Below are positions 11,331 to 21,242 of a stretch of DNA of 53,390 nucleotides, piece by piece. The notes under the pieces are model-generated. The model made no database searches and was not told the DNA's origin. It was given only the letters and a program-made list of their open reading frames with translations. Source of the stretch: Micractinium sp. NFX-FRZ (lineage: Eukaryota > Chlorophyta > Trebouxiophyceae > Chlorellales > Chlorellaceae). The translations under genes and the position numbers were made by a program. How positions within the stretch are numbered: the first letter of the stretch is position 1; each line of letters opens with the position of its first letter. The stretch lies in assembly GCA_029339195.1 (NCBI GenBank), contig JAPTJF010000432.1, positions 1 to 53,390 on the forward strand, written 5' to 3'.

Positions 11331-14300
11331 ATGGCGAGTGCCGTGCTGGTGAGCGGGGTGATGAAGTTCAAAGGCGGCCCCATTCGCATTCGGGCCGATC
11401 GGGGCGCGCTGCTCTCTCAGCCACCCCCTTGAACACTAAGAGGGGTGTTGTCGGAAAACGTGCTCCCGAAAGGTCGGGCGCGCAAGGCGCTCAAGCCGGG
11501 CAGCACCAGCAGCGGTGGGACTCCCGAGGCCCGCCACCGCCCGTGCAAGAGTCCCTCCGCCGCCCGCGGCTACAGCTCGCTCACCTGGCCCCGTCCACTG
11601 CCACCCACTCCACAGGTTGCTGGCCTGGATGCCACGGTCAACTGTGGCGAGATGACGTCGCTGTTCGAGAGCTGCGGCACCGTCATCCAGACGGTGCGTT
11701 TCCGCTGGCGCCTGCCTGGCTGCCGCTGCTTTGCCTGCTGCCTCTTCGTGTTGCCGCCTGTGCCTGCTGCTGCCCAGCCGCGCCCCTGCAGCCCCAGGGC
11801 TGCTGCCCACTTGGTCAGCCGTTTTCGTCCAGCACCCACAAGTGGTTCACCGCTTCCTCTGCGTGCGTCCCACACTGTCCTGCCCCGCCCCCCCTGCAGG
11901 TGACGCTGTCCCCGGCCAACGGCGGCGCCCCTGGCTCCGCTCTCATCTGCTTTGCTGAGCCTCGAGCTGGCAAGGAAGCGGTAGACATGTTTGATGGCAA
12001 CCCCTGGTGGGTGCTGCCCATGCTTTCCAAATTTGGTGTGCTTGATTCCGTGCAGTTGACTTGAGCGGCAGGAGTGACACTGTTCGTTGGCTGGCAACGG
12101 TGGTGCTGCGCCTCCCCGACACACTGGCTGCCTCCTGGAGATGAGGCACACAGATACTGCCTACTTGTCACATAAGCAGCCTTTTCCAACAATCACGTGT
12201 CTGCCCAACCAAGTGCAGGGCCGGCTGCTTCCTGGAAGTGCGGCTGGCGGACACCGCCGCCGCAGCGCGCGTCCTGGCGGCGCTGGCGGAAGTGCAGGGC
12301 GCCTCCGCCCCCGCTCCAAAGGTGAGGCAGGCACAAGCGCATGCGCAGGTGGGGTGCTGCACAGCGGGCGCAGCATGGCGCGCTGCCTGCCGGCAGGTCA
12401 GCTGCAGATGTGGACCCCCCGCCCCTTGGGTGGAGCCAAGCCAAAGGCTGGCAGTGCACCAGGTGCCGGGCAGAGGGTGTTGCGGGCACTGCTATGTACA
12501 GTGCCCTGCATCACAAGCTGGCTTGATGCACAAGTCTAATTCGGGCCTGCTCCCTCACCGTCGCTCGCAGAGCCAGATGCCCCACATGCCCCGGCGCCCG
12601 CCCTGCCTCCCTCGTCCCTCAATGCCGTCCCCTTTCTTACCAACCGCTGCAGGCTGCCGCTCCCGCCCCCGCCTCCCTCGTTACCGTCCCCTCGGGCTCC
12701 CTCACCGCTCCAGCCGGCGCCCCCGCCCTCGCCTTTGGCACTGGCCCCGCCGTGCCCATGCCCGCACCCTTTGGCGGCGCCGCAACCACCAACGGGGGCG
12801 CGGACGCTGCTGCCATGGCACCCAACGTCGTGCCTGTGTCGACCCCCCTGGCTGCCGCCCCCTCTGGATCCCGCCTTGCTGCAATGTCTGAGCCTCCCGA
12901 GTTTGGTGGCGACTCTTATGATCCCGACGATTGGACGGCTCCCGCTGACTGGCAGCCTGCTGCCGCCTCAGGCTCTGCTGGCGGCGGCTGGGCCGCTACC
13001 GCCGCCAGTTCGGGCGCCAAGGCTCAGCCGGCGGCCATCGTGCCGCCTGGCATGCGCACAGCGCGTGCATCAAGCGCGTCCAGCCTGGGGGGCGGCTCCG
13101 GCAAGCCCTCGCTGGCCCCTGCCTCGGCTGCCAGCGAACCCGCCAGGCCAGAGTGGGAGACTGACAACAGGTTTGCTGCCCCGCGCGCCTGTCAGCCTGC
13201 CTGGCTGTACGCCCCTTCCGGAGCTTGTGCGAGCCGCTGTGCGGCCGCCACAGCGCACCTCCCTTGCGCTGCATCACCTGCCCTGCCCCAAACCCTTCAC
13301 CCATTATGCTTGCACCCGCGTGCCCCACCAGTATTCCCCTACATGTGCGTGCCCCACCAGTGTTTCCCTCACACACATGCAGGTGCCGCATCTTCATCCA
13401 GGGCCTGCGCCAGGGCTGCTCCGCTGACGACCTCAAGTCCTACTTCTCACGGTGGGCTGGGCTGTGCAGCACGTGCTGGCGTGTCGCACCTTGCCTGCTG
13501 TGGGGCATGGAGGGATGCTCTCAATAGGATCCTGTATACCCAGAAATGGCATGGGAGGTGCGCCGCTTGCGGCATGGCCAGCCCGCACCCCATTCTGGCA
13601 ATGCTGCATCGCAACCCTTGCCGCCCACAGTTACACATCAACACCCTGTCTGCCCTGCATCCCCCGCTGCAGGTTTGGGCAGCTGGTCGACACGTCCGTC
13701 GTCCCGAAGCAGCGCATCGGCTTCCTCACCTTTGCACGCGGGGACGCCGGGCAGGCGGCCCTGGACGCCGTACACAACACGTCGGTGCGTGCCCGCCTCA
13801 TCTCAGTCAGGGGAGAGGCATGGGTTTGGGTGTGAGGGGAACCGATGGGGCTGCGCAGGGTAGGTGGGTGAGCAGGCGGTGCTTCCAGAACTTGGCATGT
13901 GCGGCCCGGGTGATCCAGGGGCTGCCTCCCTCCGCTCCCCAGGGCGCCCACCACCCACCCGCCCCCGCGCCCATCCGACCCGTGCCCGCCTGCCTGCCTG
14001 CCCGCACTGCCTGCACTGGCCCTCCCGAGTGTGTCAATCGTGGGTGCCCTGCCCCTGCTCTGCGCCGCTGCAGGTGCCCGGGCTGAGCCCCTCTGGCTCG
14101 GAGGCGCTGCGCCTGGAGTTCCGCAGCATCGAGAAGATCAAGCGCCACATGGAGGCCAAGTGAGTGAGGATAGTAGTTGTGCCTTGTTGACAACATGAGC
14201 TGTACCTTGTTGGGGGTATGAGTAGCGCCTTGTTTCTGGTGTGGACTGGGTATGCATCCAGCAGTAGGACCTGGGCAGTCGGCCCTGTGTGTTTGGGTTT

Positions 14301-15605
14301 CCAGGGCGCCCCGCGCCTGGTGAGAATAGTGCAGCAACGAGAAGATCGAGCGCCATATGAAGGCCAAGTGAGCGGCGCCTGTGACACATCAACAAACGCA
14401 TCATCCGGGCAGGGAGGAGGGGCCAGTGAGGCCCGAAGCGATGCGACATGTGTTGATGTGGGCAAGAGGGAGCCCCTGCATCACCCACCCTCGTGCCCTC
14501 CTGCCTCCCCCCACGCCAGGCGGTCCGACGTCTCCGACCAGCCCACCACCCGCGTCTTCATTGGCTACTTCCCACGCTCCACCAAGCGGGCCGCGGTGGC
14601 AGAGGAGCTCAGCAGGTGGGCCGGGGCCTTGGCAAGGTGTGTGCAGAGGGGCTGGCAGGCAAGGGCAGGGAAGAAGGGGAGGGAGGCAGGGAGGCAGGGA
14701 GGGAAGAGGGGTGGGTAGAGGGGGAGGGAGGCGGGGGGGACGCAGTAGGGAAGGACGGCCAGCGTGGCTGGTGGGGGCGCAGGGGGAGCAGAGGCGCAGC
14801 AGTGGCTGAGGAGCTCAGCAGGCACGCCGGGGTGTGTGTGTGTGCAAGGGAGCACCGGTGGCGCGCGTCTGCGAAGCAGGTGGCGCCTCTCTGCCAGCAC
14901 TGCGCCCCTATCAGTCGCCCCTGCACCCGGCGTGCCTCTCAGGAGGCTCCCCTACAGGAATTGAACGTACCATTGCTATGAGTCGTACGCATTGCCGTCC
15001 GTGGATGCCCACCTGCCGTCTGTGGATGCCCCCCTGCCACCGAATACGAGTGTTGGTTTGGCCTACTTCCTAATCAAGTGCTAATCTGTTGTTCACAACG
15101 TCGGTCCCTTTGTGTGTTGCTTGGTGCAGGTATGGCGAGATTGACGAGGTCATGATTGGCGGCGGCCAGGATGGCGGCGAGTGCTTTGTGTTTGTGCAGT
15201 TCAGGTGAGCATCGCCTGGAGTGGCTGACCACCCCACCCTTCCTGTTGGGGTCGATCAGGCGGGGCGTGGGCAGGTGCGGGTCGAGTTGGGTGGACGAAC
15301 CAGGTGGGTTGGGGGGCGGGGCGGGGGCCTCTGCCCCACCACTCGCAGCAGGTGGCGCCTTGCCCCGCCACAGCAGGTTAGGCACAGAGCTGCCGGGAGG
15401 CTCGTGCCCAAGCGGCCTGGTCGATCCTGCTCGCCCACCCGCTCGCCTAACACCACCAGCTCGCCTGCGCCCGCCTCCTGTCCGCCCCTGCAGGCGCGTG
15501 CAGGACGCGGCACGAGCAAAGACGGCGATCCACGGCCACACCCTGCCCTCCCTGGCTGGCGCGCGCCAGCTGATTGCCGCGTTCAAGGAGCCCCGGCGCT
15601 TCTGA
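11331..15605 (+). CDS. multi-RRM RNA-binding protein
   Basis: Eleven exons: 11331-11348, 11616-11693, 11900-12006, 12219-12321, 12653-13170, 13383-13451, 13673-13784, 14074-14159, 14520-14615, 15130-15204, 15494-15605; 457 aa. The N-terminus is RRM-like (AVLVAGLDATVNCGEM, with a hydrophobic strand SALICFAEP). A long low-complexity Ala/Pro/Gly linker (about 103-270) contains acidic DSYDPDDW. A second RRM starts at RIFIQGLRQGCSADDLKSYF and has QRIGFLTFARG as its RNP1 strand. A third runs from TRVFIGYFPRSTKRAAVAEE to CFVFVQFRRVQDA. Expected role: binding of nuclear or cytoplasmic RNA; target unknown. No RS, zinc-finger or PABP-C domain is visible. Decayed copies of the exon 8 and exon 9 ends lie in the following introns. 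Confidence 0.85.
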
Positions 15606-16158
15606 GGGGAGAGGCAGCAGGAGCGCTGGGACGGGGAGGCAGCACGACGGCAGCACCGCCCTCCCTCTGGCGGCCATCTCATTGCAGCATTTTTCACAGC
15701 ATTTCTCGTGCAGTGCACACACACTGCCATCTATGCATCAGCACCCAGTTGCATTTACAAAAGGAGCGCAGTCATTTCATGAAAGCAGGAGCAGAAGGCC
15801 AATGCTGATTGGCATGCGGAGGATAGCAGTGTGCGGCGCGACGTGCGCTCAACTTGCTTCTTGACAAGAATATGTGCAGGCAAGGTGTTGTGCAGGCAGG
15901 GAGGCCCAGGGAGGCATCGTGCTACAAGGGGGCCGAACCCTGCAGCTGTGAGAAGAGCCCCGCCGAGCCTGGCAGCCGGCAGCCAGGCTGGCCTGCCGCT
16001 GCTGACCCAGGGCATCCTACCGCCCCTCCCCACTGGGAAACGGTCCGCTCATCCCACGCTGGAACCCAGCCCAGGCCAGCGTATGCCGGGCTGCTGCCGT
16101 CAGGGGCCACCTGGGCACGGGGCCAGCGTGCCCCTTCCTCTCCCGCAGGGGCGCCCGC
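15606..16158. other. convergent 3' intergenic region
   Basis: Contains the 3' UTRs of the RRM gene (plus) and the first FAS1 gene (minus). A minus-strand TGTAA lies at 15759-15755 (TTACA on the plus strand), about 400 nt after the FAS1 stop, so the two transcripts may approach or overlap. No other gene is seen. Confidence 0.55.
15755..15759 (-). promoter_or_regulatory. TGTAA polyadenylation signal, FAS1 gene A
   Basis: TTACA on the plus strand, read as TGTAA on the minus strand, about 400 nt downstream of the FAS1-A stop codon. It is the only such element in this 3' region. Confidence 0.5.
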
Positions 16159-18057
16159 TCACAGCGCCGGCAGCAGCACGCCGTCGATGACGTGGACGAT
16201 GGAGCCCACACGGTCGCCTGCGGCCACGTCTGGGGTGATGACACGGGCGGGCTCAGCGCCGGGCGACAGGAGCAGCACCTCGCCACCGCCCAGGGACACC
16301 TGCGCGCGGGTGGGGGTGACGGCGGGGGAAGCAGAGGAAAAGGGTATGTGTGGGAGGAGAAGGCAAGCCCATGGGGAGCCACCTCCCCACCCCAGGTGGC
16401 GCCCACACACCATCAACGGGTCCCTGTCTAAATCCACTCAACCAGGCAGAGCCCTCTTCACCACCGAGAGGTTCTGCCCCTCCAACATGGTCGGCAGCGC
16501 TTGGCCTATTACTACCTGTCAGTCCAGCCTTCACCAACTGCGCACCTCCCCACCCGCGCACCGTGATGTCCTGCCCGCCTGGCCGCCCCCATGTATAAGG
16601 ACAGCCCCCCAAAGGACAGCACAGAGGGAATGCTACCAAAGTATTTACAATACAAAAGACATCCACCCACCGTGATGTTCTGCCCCTCCAGCAGGGTGGG
16701 CAGCACCTGTCCGTCGCTCAGGTCGGCAGCCTTGGCAGCCACGCCGGGGACCACATGGTAGGAGAGGACCTGAGCACAGAACGTGTGGGAGGTGGAACGG
16801 GGGGAGCGGGAGGAGGCGGCAGGCCACCCTGGGTAAGGAGGAGGGATCTGGGAGGGTGGCATCGGAGCCAGAGAAGGAGCCAGGAAGAGCAAGCAAAGGG
16901 ACGGCAGCCCAAAACGCCTGGCAGGGGGCTGCCGCCAGCAGCACGTGTCAGCAGCTGGCGGGCACACCGCTTACAGTTCAGAGGCAAACCCCCCAGCGGG
17001 CCTGACAGCGCGCACGACCTCAGTGACTGCACCGGCTGTTTGAGGCTGCATGAGTCATCTTCAGCCATGCACAACCAGTATAACACACCACGCATTGCGC
17101 TAAACTCACAGCAGTCAGGAGCTCAATGTCAGCCAGCAGCTGCTCGGCAGTCATGCTGAGGGCTTGCAGAGCGGCGGCAAAGGCGTCGTTGGTGGGCGCA
17201 AACACGGTGAGGGGGGCGTCGGGGTTGGACAGCTCCTCAACCAGGCCAGCGGCCTGGGGGCGGGATTCATCAAGGGGTGAAGAGGCAGCATGCGGGGTTG
17301 AGGGGGTGAGGGGGTGAGAGGGGGTGATGCGGTACAGAGCGGCGGCGGCGGGGTGGCCTGCATGGAGCGAACACCCGCCGGGCACACTTTCACCGCTCTG
17401 CATCACCGCCAGAACGACAGAGCTTGGGGCGGTCCCCTCGGCGCCCCAGGCATGCTATAGCTAGCTAGCGCTGCTGGGACGCCGAGAGGGGCACAGATGG
17501 AGGCAGCAGGGCGGGTGCGGCCGGAGGGAGGCGAGCGGGCACCGTGCGACACCCTGCCCAGAACCCTCCCACCCTACAGGACAGCACCTGGACGGCCTGC
17601 ACCAGGGTGGTTAGGCTGGGCTGGCTCTGAGCAGTGGACACAATGTTGGCCCTGCCTGCGGGAGAGTTGCAGGACGTGCGAGGGGCAGCAAGGTTCGAGG
17701 GTTGTAATGCGCGGGCAGCAAGGTTCGAAGGCCTGTCGCATACGAGGAGTCCGCCGAGTGGAGCGTGCGCGGCACAACTGGCAGCAGACCTGCGCAGCAT
17801 ACGTGCAATGCGCGTGGCAGGTGCAGGCAAAACGGGCGAGAAGGCTCTGGGCAGGCTCGACTGCCCCGCTGGCCCGAGCTGCGACCCCCACGCCTGCTGC
17901 ACCACACCGCACGCCCCTGCCGGCCTCTCCCGGGCACCCAGTGCCAGAATGTGCCAGGATGGGCGGCTGCCTGTGGCGACAAGCGTGCAAGCAAGCGTGA
18001 CCCACCCAGGGTGGCAAAGGCCGCCAGGCAGAGGAGCACCACAGCAGTAGCCTTCAT
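16159..18057 (-). CDS. secreted single-FAS1 (fasciclin) domain protein A
   Basis: Five exons in phase: 18057-18006, 17655-17588, 17253-17110, 16769-16671, 16299-16159; 167 aa. The signal peptide is MKATAVVLLCLAAFATLG. A complete FAS1 domain follows: the helix SQPSLTTLVQAVQ, the H1 region LTVFAPTNDAF, the H2 region VLSYHVVPGVA, and a C-terminal VGSIVHVIDGVLLPAL. FAS1 proteins act in adhesion or wall organisation outside the cell. It has no GPI-like tail or second domain. It is tandem with the next gene, with identical intron positions and phases. The intron after exon 4 carries two decayed copies of the exon 4 end. Length is typical of a minimal one-domain FAS1 protein. Confidence 0.9.
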
Positions 18058-18479
18058 GGTTGAGCGAGTGGTGTGGAAGAGGGAGGTTGTGGGTGGATGT
18101 GAGTGTGTGCTCGTTCTTAACGTGGTAGTCCTGCCCTGCTGGCAGCTGCCCATGCTGCGGTAACCGCTGGCGCAGCAGCCTCTGCGGCTTCCTTGGACGG
18201 CACAAGCTCCAGGCCCAGCTTGCGCCAGCACCCCCCTGCTGCTTCCAAGCAGCCAGTTCATGAATTTGGGAAACGCATTTACAGTGTCTCTAAATTTCAG
18301 CGTATGTGCATAAATGGAGCGGCACAGAGAAGCCCCGCCGGTAACTGCCCAGAGCGCCTCTTGCACACCAGTGCACAGGACAACCTGTAAGGCACAGCCG
18401 GAAGCACTGATCAGGGTGCGGTCCCAGACCAGCACAGCGACCTCCAGGCATGCCGTCATGTGCCTGCCTGCCTGCCTCT
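18058..18479. other. intergenic region between FAS1 paralogs
   Basis: About 420 bp holding the promoter of FAS1-A and the 3' UTR of FAS1-B. A minus-strand TGTAA at 18283-18279 lies about 200 nt after the FAS1-B stop. Nothing else is seen. Confidence 0.5.
18279..18283 (-). promoter_or_regulatory. TGTAA polyadenylation signal, FAS1 gene B
   Basis: TTACA on the plus strand within AAACGCATTTACAG, downstream of the FAS1-B stop codon at a normal algal 3' UTR distance. Confidence 0.5.
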
Positions 18480-20085
18480 TCAGCCAAAGGCGGTGAGCGC
18501 CTCTGGCACCAGCACCCCGCCGATGACATGGATGATGGAGCCCACGGCATCGCCAGCTGGCAGGTCTGCCACCAGAACCTTGCAGGGCGGGGCGCCCTCG
18601 GAGAGCAGCAGCACCTCGGCCGGGCTGGGGATGGACACCTGCCAGGTGGATGGGAGGGTGGGGCAGAGGGAGGGGACAAAAGGGGAGTGTTGAGAGAGGG
18701 CAGCACATTTTGTGGGGCACGGGCAGGAGCGAGCCAGCGCACGGCAGGAAGGGCTGGGTTGTTTTGGGGCGCCGGGGCCGACCAGTTCGCAAGCACCTCC
18801 TCGCCTGCACCGGCTTGGTGTGCCTGCTGGCCTCCCTGCTGCCAGAGCCCCAAGCTCGCCGTGACGTTGCCACCACGCAGCCTCGGCTGAATGACAAACA
18901 ACAGGCGCACCCATGCACAGTGCCCGTTGGCCTCCCCACTGCCCAGCCCTGACCCTACCGTGACATTGAAGCCGGGCAGTAGGGTGGGGAGCTCCTGGCC
19001 AGCCAAAAGGTCAGCCGCCTTGACGGCCACGCCAGGGATCACATGGTAGGAGAGCACCTGGCACGGGAAGATGGGCGGGCACTTGCTTGTGGGGGTGCGC
19101 AACCACTGGGGTATGAGAGCACACAAGCGCGCTGCCGTCCTCGACTGCATGCCCTGAATGCTACACACTCACAAAGGTGGGCGAGTGCACGACACCCGTA
19201 CAAGCAAGGCGCTTGGCGGCCACCTTCCCCCCCGGCCAGTGCCTCTTCATCTCCCTCACGTCCATCAGGAGAGTGGTGTCGTTGAACAGCTGCTCAGCCG
19301 TCAGGCCCAGGGCCCCGAGGGTGCCCTCAAACGCCTCATCCACAGGGGCGAAAACGGTGACGGGGGCGTCGGGGTTGGACAGCTCCTCAACCAGCCCAGC
19401 AGCCTGCGGGGGAAAGGAAGTAACGCAGAGTGGACTTGTGAGGAAAGCTGGGGCAAGTGCAGTAGGGAAGGTGAGGGGGCAGCTGGGGTTGGAGAGGTCC
19501 CCAGCCAGGCCGGCAGCCTGCACATGGCGCCTTGCAAGCGGCTGTCAGCGACCGAAGGGAGAGCTGCAGTGTCGAGCGAAGTTGTAACACAAGAGGTCAC
19601 CATTACGGTAATGGATGCTGCGCAATGTAGTGAATGCTTTGAAATTTTGGAGAAGGGTTCCTCCAGCCTGAAGGTGGAGGTAGCAGGGCGGGGGGAATTG
19701 ATGCAGGTGGCTTTCATTGGGCCGGGGGGGCGGACGGAAGGTCAGCAGGCACCCGCCGTCAACCGGCCCCAGTGCACCCACCTGCAATGCGGCCGCCAGA
19801 ATGCTCATGTCGGGCTGGCTCTGCGCAACTGAGACGACGCTTGCCCGGCCTTCAGGCAAAGGTGAGTAGGGTAGGGTGCGAGGTTTGGTGTGGTACTGCA
19901 GGCTATTCCACAATCCGCGGCCTGACTATCGCCGCACCTTCCGGCTTTCAAGGTGGCTTCCGCCCTGCTGGCATGATGGATACGCCCGTGTCTCAAGTGT
20001 GCACTCGAGCAAGCGCCCTCCACTCACCCACGCCGGCGCCTGCCAGCACCGACACTATCAGTATCGCACTGGTAGCGGCCCTCAT
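18480..20085 (-). CDS. secreted single-FAS1 (fasciclin) domain protein B
   Basis: Five exons: 20085-20028, 19849-19782, 19403-19260, 19057-18959, 18638-18480; 175 aa. The signal peptide is MRAATSAILIVSVLAGAGVG. The FAS1 domain shows SQPDMSILAAALQ, VTVFAPVDEAF, VLSYHVIPGVAVKAADL and GSIIHVIGGVLVPEAL. Exons 2, 3 and 4 have exactly the same lengths (68, 144 and 99 nt) as in paralog A, so the pair arose by tandem duplication. Introns have diverged completely in sequence. Exon 2 uses an AAG acceptor rather than CAG. The intron before exon 3 contains a pseudo-exon copy of exon 3 (19520-19446). Expected role: extracellular adhesion or wall protein. Confidence 0.9.
19446..19520 (-). repeat. pseudo-exon copy of FAS1-B exon 3
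   Basis: On the minus strand a CAG acceptor is followed by AAGLAGDLSNPSCPLTF, a decayed copy of the exon 3 start AAGLVEELSNPDAPVTVF that begins at 19403. The copy starts 114 nt (38 codons) upstream and the interval is open in frame. Confidence 0.75.
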
Positions 20086-21242
20086 GTTGCAAAGAATCGC
20101 TGGCACAGATAGCTGGCGATGTTTGAGGCCGTCTGAGATTGAAGAGGGCAGCTGTGAAAAAATGGACCTGCCAACCTGGTGCCAGCACACCCACATCTAA
20201 GAGACGCGGCCTGCCCTGCCTGCCACTGTGCTCTGTTTACACCACGGTTGTTGACATGACGCATGCAAGCAGAGGAATTTAAGCAAAATATAGCTGCATG
20301 GCACCGATAGGAGAACACAGGGACGGTCGTGGCATGCCTGTGCTGTGGGCTGCATCAGGCTCACCTGGCCAGGCGCGCTTGCGGGAGGAGGTGGCGGTTC
20401 TCGAGCTCTGCAGACGCCCAAGTGCCCTCCCCTGTCGCTGCACACAGCGCACGTTGGATGAAGCAAGCTCTGTGGCAGACGAAGGCACGAGCGGGAAGGC
20501 ACTTGGTTGTGGGCAGGGACGTCATGCTGGGCCCCACGCAGCACGCCTGCGTGGTGTGTTGGTGCGAGCGAACACAGTGCGCTAGGCCCACTGCGTTCAA
20601 ATTCTCCCTGGTCTTCTGTTACAGCACTTCTGCAGCCCATTAAAGCCTTGCAATTCACCGCACTTGCTCTTCCCTACACGCCCGCTGCCGGCGGGCGCCC
20701 GCATGCCTGAACGCCAGCGTGCCCGCCCACCTTCCTGCCCGCTCATTAAGTGCGTTACTTTTTGACATTAAACTACAGAACGCAAACATGCAAGTGTGCT
20801 GTGACTTCACTGGACATTAAGCAAGGGCGTTAATGTGATGATCCATTCAAGGGGCCTGCGTGCCAAGGAAACGATGCAGCAGGCGGCACCTTGGAGCGGC
20901 ACGGGAACCTGCCTGTGCTGCTCAGCCGCAGCCAGATATGTGGGACAGTAGTGGTACAACAAGGGGAGCTCTCCGTCCCTCCACTGGCTGGAAAATGAGA
21001 AGTAATGAGAAAACTCAGAGTGGAGGTAACTTCTTGAGGGACCCAAGCTGCTGGCGTGCCACCCAGCCCCTGCATGCATCAGCAAAAGCCGGCCTCGTCA
21101 CCGATCCAGCGCCATCTGACATACTCGCCGCACCAGCGGGTGCGGCGGGCCGTGCCCACAGGCTGCCAGCCTGTGCTGAGGCACCGGCTTGACGTAGGGT
21201 GCCAACACTCAGAACACACCCTTCACGTCGGTGTGCAGCCGC
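20086..21242. other. intergenic region
   Basis: About 1.15 kb between the FAS1-B start (minus) and the 3' end of the F-box/vWA gene (minus). It should contain the FAS1-B promoter and the 3' UTR of the vWA gene. An AT-richer stretch at 20750-20830 is the only compositional feature. No convincing ORF or RNA gene is visible. Confidence 0.5.

Noticed and set aside
17640..17740. GGTTCGA-containing repeats resembling tRNA T-arms
   Set aside because: No acceptor stem, D-arm or anticodon arm could be built around them; they are a local duplication in a FAS1 intron.
17611..18939. Minus-strand ORF of 442 codons across the FAS1 interval
   Set aside because: Crosses FAS1-B exon 5 in the wrong frame, the intergenic region and FAS1-A exon 1; a chance open frame in GC-rich DNA.
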